Positions 7,892 through 16,234 of a stretch of DNA of 35,048 bases are shown here, piece after piece. A program made the position numbers and the translations under genes. Source of the stretch: Acidimicrobiaceae bacterium (lineage in GTDB: Bacteria > Actinomycetota > Acidimicrobiia > Acidimicrobiales > MedAcidi-G1); NCBI GenBank assembly GCA_002714485.1, contig PAXM01000019.1, positions 1 to 35,048 on the forward strand. Direction: 5' to 3'. Within the stretch, counting starts at the first letter, position 1; each line of letters begins with the position of its first letter. The notes below the pieces were generated by a model. It worked only from the letters and a program-made list of their open reading frames with translations. It was not told the DNA's origin and did no database searches.

Positions 7892-8671
7892 ATGGCCAGA
7901 ATCGATCTCAACGGAAGTTCCTCACTTGTGACCGGCGGCGCCTCGGGTATTGGCGAGGCCAGCGCCCGGCAGTTGGCATCTGCCGGAAGCCGGGTCGTTA
8001 TTGCCGACCTGAATGAGGAACGCGGCCAGGCCGTTGCCTCAGAACTGGGTGGCCTGTTCGTAAGGTGCGACGTGACCAGTGTCGAGGATGCGGATACCGC
8101 CGTGGCCGCTGCTTCGGAGATGGGCCCGCTACGGGCACTCGTCAACTCGGCTGGTCTCGGGCATCCGGGTCGGACCATCAACCGGGACAACGAACCAATG
8201 GAGTTGAAGCACTTCGAGTTCGTTATCCGGGTCAACCTGATCGGCTCATTCAACGTACTGAGTCGGGCCGCCGGTGCGATGGCTAAGACCGAGCCGCTGG
8301 ACGACGACGGGCAACGTGGTGCCGTGGTCAACATGGCCTCGGTTGCTGCCTTCGACGGTCAGATAGGTCAGGCCGCCTACTCGGCCTCCAAGGGGGGCAT
8401 CGTCGGAATGACCCTCCCCGTGGCGCGGGACCTTTCTGCGGTCGGCGTGCGGGTCAACACCATCGCCCCTGGCCTGATCGACACCCCGATCTACGGAGAA
8501 GGTGAGCAGAGCGATGCGTTCAAAGCTCATCTTGGCCAATCGGTCCTGTACCCGAGGCGTCTGGGATCAGGCGAGGAACTGGCCTTCATGGTCATGGAAC
8601 TCCTCACTAACCCGTATATGAATGCCGAAGTCATCCGGGTCGACGGCGGCATCCGGATGCCACCAAAGTAG
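7892..8671 (+). CDS. Short-chain dehydrogenase, 3-hydroxyacyl-CoA dehydrogenase type II-like
   Basis: This 259-residue SDR has the cofactor motif T-G-G-A-S-G-I-G at 14-21, Asp39 favouring NAD, an N-S-A-G motif at 85-88, and the catalytic Ser150, Tyr163 and Lys167 in a Y-S-A-S-K-G-G context. The arrangement around G-Q-I-G-Q-A-A-Y-S-A-S-K and the A-P-G-L-I-D-T-P ending match the HSD10-like type II 3-hydroxyacyl-CoA dehydrogenases, which oxidise the 3-hydroxy group in beta-oxidation. The ATG at 7892 has AGGAGG six bases upstream; longer open frame before it is not used. It sits between an alcohol dehydrogenase and an enoyl-CoA hydratase whose start lies eight bases after this stop, so coupled expression is likely. 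Confidence 0.92.
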   Translation: MARIDLNGSSSLVTGGASGIGEASARQLASAGSRVVIADLNEERGQAVASELGGLFVRCDVTSVEDADTAVAAASEMGPLRALVNSAGLGHPGRTINRDNEPMELKHFEFVIRVNLIGSFNVLSRAAGAMAKTEPLDDDGQRGAVVNMASVAAFDGQIGQAAYSASKGGIVGMTLPVARDLSAVGVRVNTIAPGLIDTPIYGEGEQSDAFKAHLGQSVLYPRRLGSGEELAFMVMELLTNPYMNAEVIRVDGGIRMPPK

Positions 8672-8678
8672 GAGCGAC

Positions 8679-9455
8679 ATGAGCCACGAGACCACCACCC
8701 CGGACCCTCCGGCCGTCCTGACCGAGCGCAGAGACCGAGTTCTGGTCATCACGCTGAACCGCCCCGAGGCGATGAATGCCATCAATGGCCCCCTATCCCA
8801 CGGGCTGTGGGCGGCGGTCGGCGAACTCAATGCAGATCCAGAGTTAACGGCCGGTGTGCTCACCGGCGCTGGAAAGGGCTTCTGTTCCGGCATGGACCTC
8901 AAGGCGTTCGCTCGCGGTGAGGACATCGGTCCGATGCTGGAGTACGTCAGCAAGGGTGCCGATAAACCCCTAATCGGCGCCATCGAGGGATTCGCCCTGG
9001 CTGGCGGCCTCGAGTTGGCTCTGACATGTGACCTGCTGGTAGCCGCAGAGGGAGCAAAGCTCGGTATCCCTGAGGTCGGCGTCGGCCTCTTCGCCGCCGG
9101 TGCCGGATTGTTCCGTCTACCTTCGCGCGTGGGCTATGCCAAGGCTATGGAGATGGCTGTTACCGGCGATCCGATTACCGCACAGGAGGCAGCGGATCGC
9201 GGCCTCGTTTCCCGAGTCACCGCTGTCGGCGGTGCGCTAGACGAGGCGATCGCGTTGGCCGAACGAATCGCCCAGAACGCACCGCTCGCCGTGGCGGCAT
9301 CCAAGGCCCTGATCCGCGCCACGCAGGGCGCCACCGAGGAGGAGTTGTGGGCCGCCCAGCAACCCCTCTTGAAAACGGTCTGGGCCTCTCAGGACGCTAA
9401 GGAGGGCCCGCGTGCGTTTGCCGAGAAGCGTGCCCCCGAGTGGACGGGAACCTGA
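8679..9455 (+). CDS. Enoyl-CoA hydratase/isomerase (crotonase family)
   Basis: This 258-residue crotonase-family protein adds water to, or isomerises, an enoyl-CoA. It has N-R-P-E-A-M-N-A-I at 27-35, the oxyanion-hole segment G-A-G-K-G-F-C-S-G-M-D-L at 63-74, and a second backbone donor in A-L-A-G-G at about 106-110. Both catalytic glutamates of the hydratases are present: Glu112 (G-G-L-E-L) and Glu132 (G-I-P-E-V), so hydratase activity is plausible. The ribosome binding site GGAG overlaps the end of the upstream dehydrogenase gene. Hydratase and 3-hydroxyacyl-CoA dehydrogenase side by side form two consecutive beta-oxidation steps. The acyl chain is unknown. Confidence 0.93.
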   Translation: MSHETTTPDPPAVLTERRDRVLVITLNRPEAMNAINGPLSHGLWAAVGELNADPELTAGVLTGAGKGFCSGMDLKAFARGEDIGPMLEYVSKGADKPLIGAIEGFALAGGLELALTCDLLVAAEGAKLGIPEVGVGLFAAGAGLFRLPSRVGYAKAMEMAVTGDPITAQEAADRGLVSRVTAVGGALDEAIALAERIAQNAPLAVAASKALIRATQGATEEELWAAQQPLLKTVWASQDAKEGPRAFAEKRAPEWTGT

Positions 9456-9465
9456 TCGGAAATCT

Positions 9466-9481
9466 GGGTCCTATTCGACCC
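9466..9481. terminator. Hairpin between convergent genes
   Basis: GGGTC at 9466-9470 and GACCC at 9477-9481 form a perfect 5-bp stem around the loop CTATTC. It lies in the 36-base gap between the enoyl-CoA hydratase stop and the end of the leftward amidohydrolase remnant. It has no T tract; its position supports a weak bidirectional terminator. Confidence 0.45.
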
Positions 9482-9491
9482 CTGAGGCCAA

Positions 9492-9725
9492 TTAGCGAAG
9501 CCCCGGACGGGCATCGCCGAACTGGCCATTGCGTATGACCGGTGAGCCACCCACGACCACGTGGTCTACGCCCAGGGCCTCAAGATAGGGCTCCAAGTAG
9601 GTGGCGCGATCCTCGATTGACGAGGCGTCGAATACCACGAGGTCAGCATCGCACCCCACACCTAGGCACCCCCCGGCAATCACCAGGTCGTGCACATGCT
9701 CGGCTCCGTCTGTTGCTCCATTCAT
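9492..9725 (-). pseudogene. Collapsed amidohydrolase (N-acyl-D-amino-acid deacylase type) remnant
   Basis: This 77-residue frame joins the start and end of a metal-dependent amidohydrolase. Residues 11-19 read V-H-D-L-V-I-A-G-G, the usual first beta strand of D-aminoacylase-type enzymes. From about residue 20 the sequence jumps to the C-terminal beta-sandwich: L-G-V-G-C-D-A-D-L-V-V-F-D, then E-D-R-A-T-Y, D-H-V-V-V-G-G-S-P-V-I-R-N-G and a G-x-A-R-P-G-L end. The catalytic barrel, normally over 400 residues with all metal ligands, is absent. The ATG overlaps the stop of the upstream thioesterase gene as ATGA; an internal GTG preceded by GGAG may be the ancestral start. It cannot be catalytic. 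Assembly collapse is the alternative. Confidence 0.62.
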
Positions 9726-10549
9726 GAACTGGTGTCAGCGTGGGGTAGGAGCATCGCCAACTGCCGGGACCGGGCCACCAGCGTGCCCTCTGAGTCCCAT
9801 AGCCAACCGTCTTCCACCATGCGGCCGTCGTAGAGGTCTTCGGTCACGAAGCGGCCCAGCATCCAACCCGGTGCCGGTCGGCGACGCACGTGGACGGTCA
9901 GTTCGATGGTTGGCACCCAGCCCACCCGCCCGAGCCGGGTGAATATCGATGGAGCAAAGGCGTCGCTGAAAAGGACGGACCCCAGGGCGTCGGGTTCCCG
10001 TCCGTCGACGAAACGGATCCAGGCGAGGGTCTCGGCCTCGGTGGACCTCCCGGCCATGGACGTATCCGGGTGGACCCGCAGGTCGACCCGACTGGCGATG
10101 AACAGCTTCACGCCCTGCTCGAGTCCGTCGCGTTCCACACATGCCTCGGGCGGTGGCATTTCAACTGGTTGTGCAATGGTGATCTCATTGTCGTGTCCTG
10201 ACTGCCCCGAGAGGTCCCCCATGGCTGCCAACACCTCAATTCGGGGCCTGCCGTTCTGGATGAGGGTTGCCCGACCGGTAGTGACCGACCGTCCGGATCG
10301 CACCAACTCGGTGGTGACCACGCCGGGCTGCCCTCCTGAGCCGGGCCGGAGGTAGTGGGTGGTTACCGAGATGGGGTCGCCGTGTGGTCCCAGCTTCCGG
10401 AGGGCCTGCAGCGCGATGGCGGTCAAATAGCCACCATTCGGATTGTCGCCGATGTTCCACTGGTCACTGACGTCGACGGCGAACCGTCCGTCGTCAAAGG
10501 GTTCGACGGCCGTCTCAAGGTCGAACTGGCCTTTCCCAATCTCAGTCAT
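9722..10549 (-). CDS. Thioesterase family protein (double hot-dog, TesB-like)
   Basis: This 275-residue protein resembles the acyl-CoA thioesterase (TesB-like, 4HBT_3) family, built from two hot-dog domains. The first half has the G-D-N-P-N-G-G-Y-L-T-A-I-A-L-Q-A-L helix (about 34-50) and S-V-T-T-H-Y-L-R-P-G (60-70), the common family signature. The second half has W-I-R-F-V-D-G-R-E-P-D, L-F-S-D-A-F-A-P-S and T-I-E-L-T-V-H-V-R-R-R-P, matching the C-terminal hot-dog. It would release a carboxylate from an acyl-CoA in the cytoplasm. Its start overlaps the end of the M20 peptidase gene (ATGA) and its stop overlaps the start of the amidohydrolase remnant, so all three were one operon. Confidence 0.82.
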   Translation of the reverse strand: MTEIGKGQFDLETAVEPFDDGRFAVDVSDQWNIGDNPNGGYLTAIALQALRKLGPHGDPISVTTHYLRPGSGGQPGVVTTELVRSGRSVTTGRATLIQNGRPRIEVLAAMGDLSGQSGHDNEITIAQPVEMPPPEACVERDGLEQGVKLFIASRVDLRVHPDTSMAGRSTEAETLAWIRFVDGREPDALGSVLFSDAFAPSIFTRLGRVGWVPTIELTVHVRRRPAPGWMLGRFVTEDLYDGRMVEDGWLWDSEGTLVARSRQLAMLLPHADTSS

Positions 10550-11901
10550 TGGAGGAGGTCCTCACAGACGTCGAGGTACAGTCCCGTGGTCAGGCTCAGC
10601 GATTCCACGTCGATCCGTTCGTCGTTGCCGTGGAACCGACGGGAGAACTCGCCGGCACTCACCGCGGGGCTCAACAGGCCTGCACCGTAGGCCACTGCCC
10701 CCTTTTCCCGGTATACCCGGGAGTCAGTGAAGCCCACTATGAATTGGGGGTTGAGGCGGGCGGATGGGAAGGGTCTGGAAATCGCCCGCTCCAAGGAGTC
10801 CCACAGGGCTGTATCGATTCGACTGGATGAAGCCGGATCATCCATCAGTATCTCAGTCTCCACTTGGTCTGCAAGGTCGCCGAGCGCTTCACGTAGATGG
10901 GCGGCCACTTCCTCAGCGGATTCTCCAGGCATGGTCCGGATATCGACGTCGAGGCTGACTCGGTCCGGGATGGTGTTGGTCTTGCCGGGTGACACGACGA
11001 CGTTGGGCGAGAACGTCGTGTGTGTGCAGGCGTGCATGTGCCCGGCTAGCCAGTTAACCACCGGAGTCTGCGGTAGGCCGGCCAGGTAATCGTCGATCCG
11101 GTCCTCGTCCAGCAACTGGTCCCGATGTTCCTCCGTAAGTCCCATGGCCTCGACCTGAGCCCGCCAGAGTTCGTGAAAATGGGGTTCCGGGGAGTAGTCG
11201 GCGAGGCGCTGGGCTACGGCCGCCGCCTTCACCAGGGCGTTGTCGCTTCGGTACGGCGCCGAGCCGTGTCCCGGAACGCCTCGTACGGTCAGGCGACGCC
11301 ACGCCACTCCCTTCTCGGCCACGTTGATTCCGATGGCTGGGGCGTCAGGATCACCTGAGTGCAGTCCTCCGTTCTCAGTCAGAACGTAGTCAGCGGCGAT
11401 GGCGTCCCACTCGTGGTCGGCCATCCAGCGGGCCCCGTGGGCACTCCCTGACTCCTCGTCGGCTACCGCGAAGAAAATCAGGTCTCCACGGGGACGGAAA
11501 CCTCGATCAGCCAGGGACCGAAACACTACGGCCTGGGCTGCCGTCAGGTTCAGCATGTCGACGGCACCTCTCCCCCACACCTCGCCGTCCACCAGCTCTC
11601 CGCCGAACGGGTCCCGGGACCATCCTTGGGGTGACACCGGCACCACGTCGGTGTGGCCCATGAGGCACAACGATGGTGCCGACGAGTCGGATCCCTCGAT
11701 ACGCGCTACCAGCGAGGTCCGCCCCGGTGTGGGCTCATAACGCTGAAGGTCCAGGCCCGACCCCTCCAGCCAGGTTGCCAGAAGGTCGGCGTTGCGGACC
11801 TCCTGCCCAGACCCCGGAGTCCCGTCGTTGACGCACTGGTTACGGATGAGCGCCTGGAGTAGGTCGACGGTCTGGTTGGTGAGTTCTTCAGTTCCGGCCA
11901 T
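10546..11901 (-). CDS. M20-family metallopeptidase/deacylase
   Basis: This 451-residue M20/M25/M40 di-zinc hydrolase has metal ligand His83 in M-G-H-T-D-V-V-P with the assisting Asp85, bridging Asp115 in G-R-G-A-V-D-M, and Glu149-Glu150 in A-D-E-E-S-G-S. A lid (dimerisation) domain with G-V-P-G-H-G-S-A-P follows at about residues 211-220, and a late F-T-D-S-R segment completes the family pattern. After the catalytic Asp the usual M-K-G is replaced by M-L-N-L, as in some actinobacterial members. The enzyme removes an amino acid or acyl group from a peptide-like substrate. No signal peptide is present. Its stop overlaps the thioesterase start by four bases. The upstream gap shows no clear ribosome binding site. 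Confidence 0.9.
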   Translation of the reverse strand: MAGTEELTNQTVDLLQALIRNQCVNDGTPGSGQEVRNADLLATWLEGSGLDLQRYEPTPGRTSLVARIEGSDSSAPSLCLMGHTDVVPVSPQGWSRDPFGGELVDGEVWGRGAVDMLNLTAAQAVVFRSLADRGFRPRGDLIFFAVADEESGSAHGARWMADHEWDAIAADYVLTENGGLHSGDPDAPAIGINVAEKGVAWRRLTVRGVPGHGSAPYRSDNALVKAAAVAQRLADYSPEPHFHELWRAQVEAMGLTEEHRDQLLDEDRIDDYLAGLPQTPVVNWLAGHMHACTHTTFSPNVVVSPGKTNTIPDRVSLDVDIRTMPGESAEEVAAHLREALGDLADQVETEILMDDPASSSRIDTALWDSLERAISRPFPSARLNPQFIVGFTDSRVYREKGAVAYGAGLLSPAVSAGEFSRRFHGNDERIDVESLSLTTGLYLDVCEDLLQ

Positions 11902-12049
11902 CAGTAGGTCAGTTCACTGTCCTGCAGGCGTCCAGTTCGGCGCCCAGGGCAGGCCGCGTAGTGGCCGCTAGGGAAGCAAATACGGCAGGTCTCATAGGTT
12001 CGAGCGTGGTCCAGATCGACGCCCGGGTCGTCACCGGGCCGGAAACCGG

Positions 12050-13057
12050 TCAAGAGACGGGGTCGACGCTTGTCTGGTCAGAGCGCTGGCGGCCCTTGAG
12101 TCGAAGATGGGTGGTCCGGGTGCCGTCGTGCCAGGTACCGGTCCACCAGTCGATCGGCATCTGGGTATTGCCGTAGTTGACCTCGAAGAACCGGTGATGA
12201 AGTTGGTGGAACAGGTCCCCGGCTGGCACCGACCATCGCCCCAACCGAACTCGAGCGAAGCCTGAATGCGAAGGCGCAGGCCCGGGCCCGTCGTAGAACA
12301 CGAACATCAGTATGACTAGGGGGTGGACGGGGATCACCCACCAGACCAGGAATCCCGAGAAATAGACGATGTGTTCCAAGGGATGCATCGAGATTCCGGT
12401 CCACGGCGTGGGGTTTGGGTTGCGGTGGTGGAGGCCATGGATCCGGCGGTACAGCGGCACGGTGTGGATTATTCGGTGATTCAGCCAAAAGTGGCCCGTA
12501 GATACGAACACCACCCCTAGGGTCGCCATCAGGACGACCACCACCGGGTTGGAACTCCATCCGGGACGGTGCACCAGGCCGCTGGAGTAGGCCCAGTGGG
12601 TGAGCGACTCGTAGGCGGTGAGGAACGCCACGCCGCTCGTCATCGTCCAGAAGGCGTTGTCACGGACCTGACTCCCGAATGTGAACTTTGATCCGGTGCC
12701 CGGCCAGCGTGGATTGAACTTGAAGTCCTCGCCCTGGGCGCGACGTACGTAGAGCCACCAGTGCAGACCGCCGGCGATAAGGGCCACGATGACGAGATTG
12801 CGGAGCCAGATGCCAGCGATCCAGCCGAGTTCAAGGGAGGACATGGTCGCCTCGCTCGGGAGCAGCCACTTCCAGATCACTACGGACATGGTGAGGTAGA
12901 GCAGTACCCATGGGTAGAGGATCATCCGGAGCGTCCACTCGATGGCGGCGAGTGGGCGAGGTGGCCACGCAAAGACTGCGGGGACCTCCAGGGGCACTGG
13001 GTGTTCGTAGGAGCCGCTGACTAGGCCCCGGTAGCCACTAGGTGCGACGCTCGGCAT
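12050..13057 (-). CDS. Membrane fatty acid hydroxylase / sterol desaturase superfamily protein
   Basis: This 335-residue integral membrane protein has the histidine clusters of the diiron fatty acid hydroxylase/sterol desaturase superfamily: H-F-W-L-N-H-R-I-I-H, H-G-L-H-H-R-N, and near the C-terminus H-Q-L-H-H-R-F. Hydrophobic helices lie around M-I-L-Y-P-W-V-L-L-Y, L-V-I-V-A-L-I-A-G-G, V-V-V-L-M-A-T-L-G-V-V and F-L-V-W-W-V-I-P. The enzyme would hydroxylate or desaturate a lipid at the inner membrane using O2. The start is uncertain: in-frame ATGs occur at 13057 and 13093 and the frame opens at 13138, none with a strong ribosome binding site. I use 13057. It is flanked by gaps of 148 and 140 bases, so it may be transcribed alone. 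Confidence 0.87.
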   Translation of the reverse strand: MPSVAPSGYRGLVSGSYEHPVPLEVPAVFAWPPRPLAAIEWTLRMILYPWVLLYLTMSVVIWKWLLPSEATMSSLELGWIAGIWLRNLVIVALIAGGLHWWLYVRRAQGEDFKFNPRWPGTGSKFTFGSQVRDNAFWTMTSGVAFLTAYESLTHWAYSSGLVHRPGWSSNPVVVVLMATLGVVFVSTGHFWLNHRIIHTVPLYRRIHGLHHRNPNPTPWTGISMHPLEHIVYFSGFLVWWVIPVHPLVILMFVFYDGPGPAPSHSGFARVRLGRWSVPAGDLFHQLHHRFFEVNYGNTQMPIDWWTGTWHDGTRTTHLRLKGRQRSDQTSVDPVS

Positions 13058-13197
13058 GTTGTCAGACCGCCTCACGGCAGTCGATGGTGGCATCGTCCAG
13101 TTCCGCCGATAGATCCAGACCTTGTACCTCGGCTCCAATAGCAGGCTTCAGGCGGATCAACTCGAACGGTCTAGCCCCTTGGCGCATGGCCCGGACC

Positions 13198-14685
13198 CTA
13201 CGCCCAGTCGAATGTTCGCTGGACGGCCTCGGTCCAACGGGCGGTTAGGCGGTCGCGTTCCTCGACTGTCATGGAAGGGGACCATCGACCTCCCTCATGC
13301 CAGGTGGCTCTGAGGTCGGCCTCCTCGGCCCACACTCCCTCGGCCAGGCCCGCTGCTTGGGCAGCACCTAGGGCAGTGGCTTCGGCAATCTCAGGACGGA
13401 CCACGTCGACGCGCAACAGGTCGGCCTGAAACTGCATGAGCAGATCGTTGGCCACCATTCCTCCGTCCACCCGGAGTTCAGCAAGGTCGATACCGCTGTC
13501 GGCCCGCATGGCGGCCAGTAGTTCATGGGTCTGGAATGCCGTCGACTCCAGCGCGGCCCGGGCCACGTGCCCACGGTTGGCGGATCGAGTCAGACCCACC
13601 AACGCTCCCCGGGCGTCAGATCGCCAGTGCGGGGCGAAGAGCCCTGAGAATGCCGGAACGAGGTACACATCTCCGTTGTCGTCGACCGTCCGAGCCAGAG
13701 CTTCAACTTCGGCCGAGTCGTCAATCAGTCCCAATCCGTCGCGCAACCACTGAACGGTTGCACCAGCCATGGCCACTGAACCCTCCAGCGCATAGGTCGG
13801 TGGTCGGCCGGTAGCCTGGGCTGCCACCGTGGTGAGAAGCCCATTCGTGGAAACCACCTGCTCGGTGCCGGTGTTCATCAGTAGGAAGCATCCGGTGCCG
13901 TACGTGTTCTTGGCTTGACCGGCAGCGTGGCAGCCCTGTCCAAATAGGGCTGCTTGCTGGTCCCCGAGGATTCCCGAAATGGGTACACCGGCCAACGGGC
14001 CCACACCGACACCCAGGCGCCCGATCGATGGAACGATCTGGGGCAGCATGGCTGCCGGAACGTCCATGGCGTCTAGCAGATTCGGATCCCAGTCCAGGGT
14101 GGTTAGGTCCATAAGGAGGGTTCTTGAGGCGTTGGTGACGTCGGTTGCATGACGGCCACCGTCCGCTCCACCGGTGAGGTTCCAGAGCAACCAGGAGTCG
14201 AGGGTGCCCAGGACCGCCCCACCGCTCTCGCCGAGTTCCCGTAGTCCGTCCACGTGCTCGAGCAGCCAGGTGGCCCGTGGTCCACTGAAGTAGGTGGCGA
14301 GGGGAAGACCGGTGGCCGCCCGAAAGCGGTCAGGGTTTCCATCGGCGAGTCGATCAACGATCCCAGCGGTACGGGTGTCCTGCCACACGATCGCCCGGTG
14401 CAGTGGCTGTCCGGTTGTCGGGTCCCAGACGACGAGGGTCTCACGCTGGTTGGTGATTCCCACCGCAGCCAGGTCGGCGGCGGCCAGATCGACTGTGTCG
14501 AGTGCCGCGTCGATCACCGTCCAGGTGTTCGCGAGGATCTCGACGGCATCGTGCTCGACCCACCCGGGCCTCGGAAAGTGTTGTGCGTGGGGTCGCTGTG
14601 CAGATGCCACCACTCCCCCTGCCTCGTCGACCACCAGGAATCGGGTACTGGTAGTTCCCTGGTCAAGGGCGCCGACAAGAACCAC
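13198..14685 (-). CDS. glpK: Glycerol kinase
   Basis: This 495-residue FGGY kinase phosphorylates glycerol to sn-glycerol 3-phosphate with ATP. The N-terminus A-L-D-Q-G-T-T-S-T-R is the GlpK ATP-binding start. G-I-T-N-Q-R-E-T and I-V-W-Q-D-T-R-T follow near 76-83 and 99-106. The glycerol-specific segments G-I-L-G-D-Q-Q-A-A-L-F-G-Q and K-N-T-Y-G-T-G-C-F are intact, as are A-P-H-W-R-S-D-A-R-G and L-R-V-D-G-G-M-V-A-N-D. The length is standard. Translation starts at GTG, two bases after the stop of the PNPOx-fold gene, so the two are probably translated from one message. No glycerol facilitator or glycerol-3-phosphate dehydrogenase is next to it. Confidence 0.95.
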   Translation of the reverse strand: MVLVGALDQGTTSTRFLVVDEAGGVVASAQRPHAQHFPRPGWVEHDAVEILANTWTVIDAALDTVDLAAADLAAVGITNQRETLVVWDPTTGQPLHRAIVWQDTRTAGIVDRLADGNPDRFRAATGLPLATYFSGPRATWLLEHVDGLRELGESGGAVLGTLDSWLLWNLTGGADGGRHATDVTNASRTLLMDLTTLDWDPNLLDAMDVPAAMLPQIVPSIGRLGVGVGPLAGVPISGILGDQQAALFGQGCHAAGQAKNTYGTGCFLLMNTGTEQVVSTNGLLTTVAAQATGRPPTYALEGSVAMAGATVQWLRDGLGLIDDSAEVEALARTVDDNGDVYLVPAFSGLFAPHWRSDARGALVGLTRSANRGHVARAALESTAFQTHELLAAMRADSGIDLAELRVDGGMVANDLLMQFQADLLRVDVVRPEIAEATALGAAQAAGLAEGVWAEEADLRATWHEGGRWSPSMTVEERDRLTARWTEAVQRTFDWA

Positions 14686-14687
14686 GA

Positions 14688-15380
14688 TCAGTTCGTTCTC
14701 TCTGGATCCACCGGTCGCCCGTTGAGCTGACCGGGGCCGCGCGACCAGAAGGCCACGTGGCCGGGAACCGTTTCGCCGATCGAGCCCTCGTCAGGCTGGG
14801 GCTCCCCGACGGCTACACCGACCGGGATCAGGCCTGCCCACGCCGGGTCATCCAGATCGTCCGGATCGTCTACCACCCCAGTAGTTCGGGCCTTCATGGA
14901 GCATTCGTCCAGCGATAGAACAAGGACCGTGGTGCCTTTCACCTCAGCTTCGTGCGCGGCGCGGATCTGTGCGGATCGCCCGGGGATCGTGTGGTCGACG
15001 AGACGATCGAGGGCGGCCACCTTTTCCCCGTAATCGCTGACCTCGATAGCGGTACCCATGACGACCACCGATCGGTAGTTCATCGAGTGGTGAAGACCGG
15101 AACGGGCCAGGACCAATGCGTCAAGGAGTGTCACTGTCACGCAGACCTCAGCGCCGCCCTTGGCCATCCGCAGGAGTCGACTGGCCGGTGAGCCGTGCAG
15201 GTACATCACGTTCCCGTCCCGGGCGTAGAGCATCGGGATGACCACGGGGTGAGCCGTGTCACCAGTATCCGAAATCAGGCCGACGTGGGCGACCAGGCCC
15301 TCGTCGAGAATGGCGTGGATGGCATCGCTGTCCGTGACGGCGCGAGCCGGCTTTCGCTGCAGTTCGGTTCGCTCGCTCAT
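14688..15380 (-). CDS. PNPOx-fold flavin-binding family protein (NimA-like)
   Basis: This 230-residue protein matches the pyridoxamine-5'-phosphate-oxidase-like split-barrel family (PF12900 type). The visible pattern is a leading helix D-S-D-A-I-H-A-I-L-D-E-G, then strands G-L-I-S-D-T, H-P-V-V-I-P-M-L-Y-A, V-M-Y-L-H-G-S-P-A-S-R, V-C-V-T-V-T-L-L-D-A-L-V-L-A and a Y-R-S-V-V-V-M-G strand. Members bind FMN, F420 or haem and often have unknown substrates. A GGGAGG ribosome binding site precedes the ATG by four bases. It lies between a PhzF-like gene and glycerol kinase, with gaps of nine and two bases, so it is the middle gene of a three-gene transcript. Confidence 0.85.
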   Translation of the reverse strand: MSERTELQRKPARAVTDSDAIHAILDEGLVAHVGLISDTGDTAHPVVIPMLYARDGNVMYLHGSPASRLLRMAKGGAEVCVTVTLLDALVLARSGLHHSMNYRSVVVMGTAIEVSDYGEKVAALDRLVDHTIPGRSAQIRAAHEAEVKGTTVLVLSLDECSMKARTTGVVDDPDDLDDPAWAGLIPVGVAVGEPQPDEGSIGETVPGHVAFWSRGPGQLNGRPVDPERTN

Positions 15381-15389
15381 CCGACCTCC

Positions 15390-16199
15390 CTAGGCCAGGA
15401 GCATCCCACGGGCGACGGTTACGGCACGACCCGTTAGATGGACTCGGTCTCCCACCAACTCGACGTCCATCTCGCCGCCACGGGCCGATGCTTGCTCGGC
15501 CCGAAAGATCAATCCGAGGCGTGGCGCCCACCAGGCTGCCAGTGTCGTATGGGCCGAGCCGGTCACAGGGTCTTCCACGATCCCCCCGTTCGGGGCGAAG
15601 AACCGCGACACCACATCGACGTGCCTCTGGTCGTCACACGCTGAGGTCACGATGACCCCACGCGGCGCCAATCCTCCGATGATCTCGATGTTGGGATTGC
15701 ACTGGCGTACCTCGGCGGCTGTTGCGACTTCGAGTAGAAGATCGGTGGCTCCACGGCCCGCGGCCACGACCTCGGTTCCGACGGCATCGTCCATTGCCTG
15801 GGTCACGTCACGTGCCTCGATCAGGTCCACCGGAAGGTCGAGTCGGATTCCGTCGTCACCAGAAACCGCTGACAGACGACCTGACCGGGTGTGGAAACCG
15901 ATCTCACCGGTGATCCCGTGTTCACTGGCCAGTACATGGGCTGTGGCAAGTGTGGCGTGGCCACAGAGGTCAACCTCGGAAACCGGGGTGAACCAACGGA
16001 GATTCCACTCTGCCGTGCCAGTTCCACTGTGGTTGTCCGACGGGTGACAAAACGCTGTCTCCGAGAGGTTCATCTCGCATGCCACCGACTGCATCCATAG
16101 CTCGTCCACGGGGTCGGCGAGCACCACCACGGCGGCCGGGTTACCCCGAAACGGCTGCTCGGTGAAGGCGTCAACCTGGATGAAATCGATGTTGGACAT
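15390..16199 (-). CDS. PhzF-like isomerase family protein
   Basis: This 269-residue protein belongs to the PhzF/diaminopimelate-epimerase-fold family. The N-terminal half has V-D-A-F-T-E-Q-P-F-R-G-N-P-A-A-V at 9-24, with the catalytic acid Glu47 in N-L-S-E-T-A-F. It continues with R-W-F-T-P-V-S-E-V-D-L-C-G-H-A-T-L-A-T-A near 70-90. The second half carries the mirrored D-P-V-T-G-S-A-H-T-T-L-A motif. PhzF proper catalyses a cofactor-free isomerisation in phenazine synthesis, but no other phenazine genes are here, so this is an uncharacterised relative acting on an unknown enol or amino acid. It is the first gene of the PhzF-PNPOx-glpK transcript. Confidence 0.88.
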   Translation of the reverse strand: MSNIDFIQVDAFTEQPFRGNPAAVVVLADPVDELWMQSVACEMNLSETAFCHPSDNHSGTGTAEWNLRWFTPVSEVDLCGHATLATAHVLASEHGITGEIGFHTRSGRLSAVSGDDGIRLDLPVDLIEARDVTQAMDDAVGTEVVAAGRGATDLLLEVATAAEVRQCNPNIEIIGGLAPRGVIVTSACDDQRHVDVVSRFFAPNGGIVEDPVTGSAHTTLAAWWAPRLGLIFRAEQASARGGEMDVELVGDRVHLTGRAVTVARGMLLA

Positions 16200-16234
16200 A
16201 GTGTGGGATTCCGCTTCGTCGGGAGGTTTGGCTG

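Noticed and set aside
12032..12049. ACCGG/CCGGT stem just after the membrane hydroxylase gene
   Set aside because: A 5-bp stem with a GC-rich loop and no T tract is expected often in DNA of this composition.
15390..16199. Phenazine biosynthesis locus, from the PhzF-like gene
   Set aside because: No other phz gene is present, and PhzF-fold proteins are common outside phenazine synthesis.
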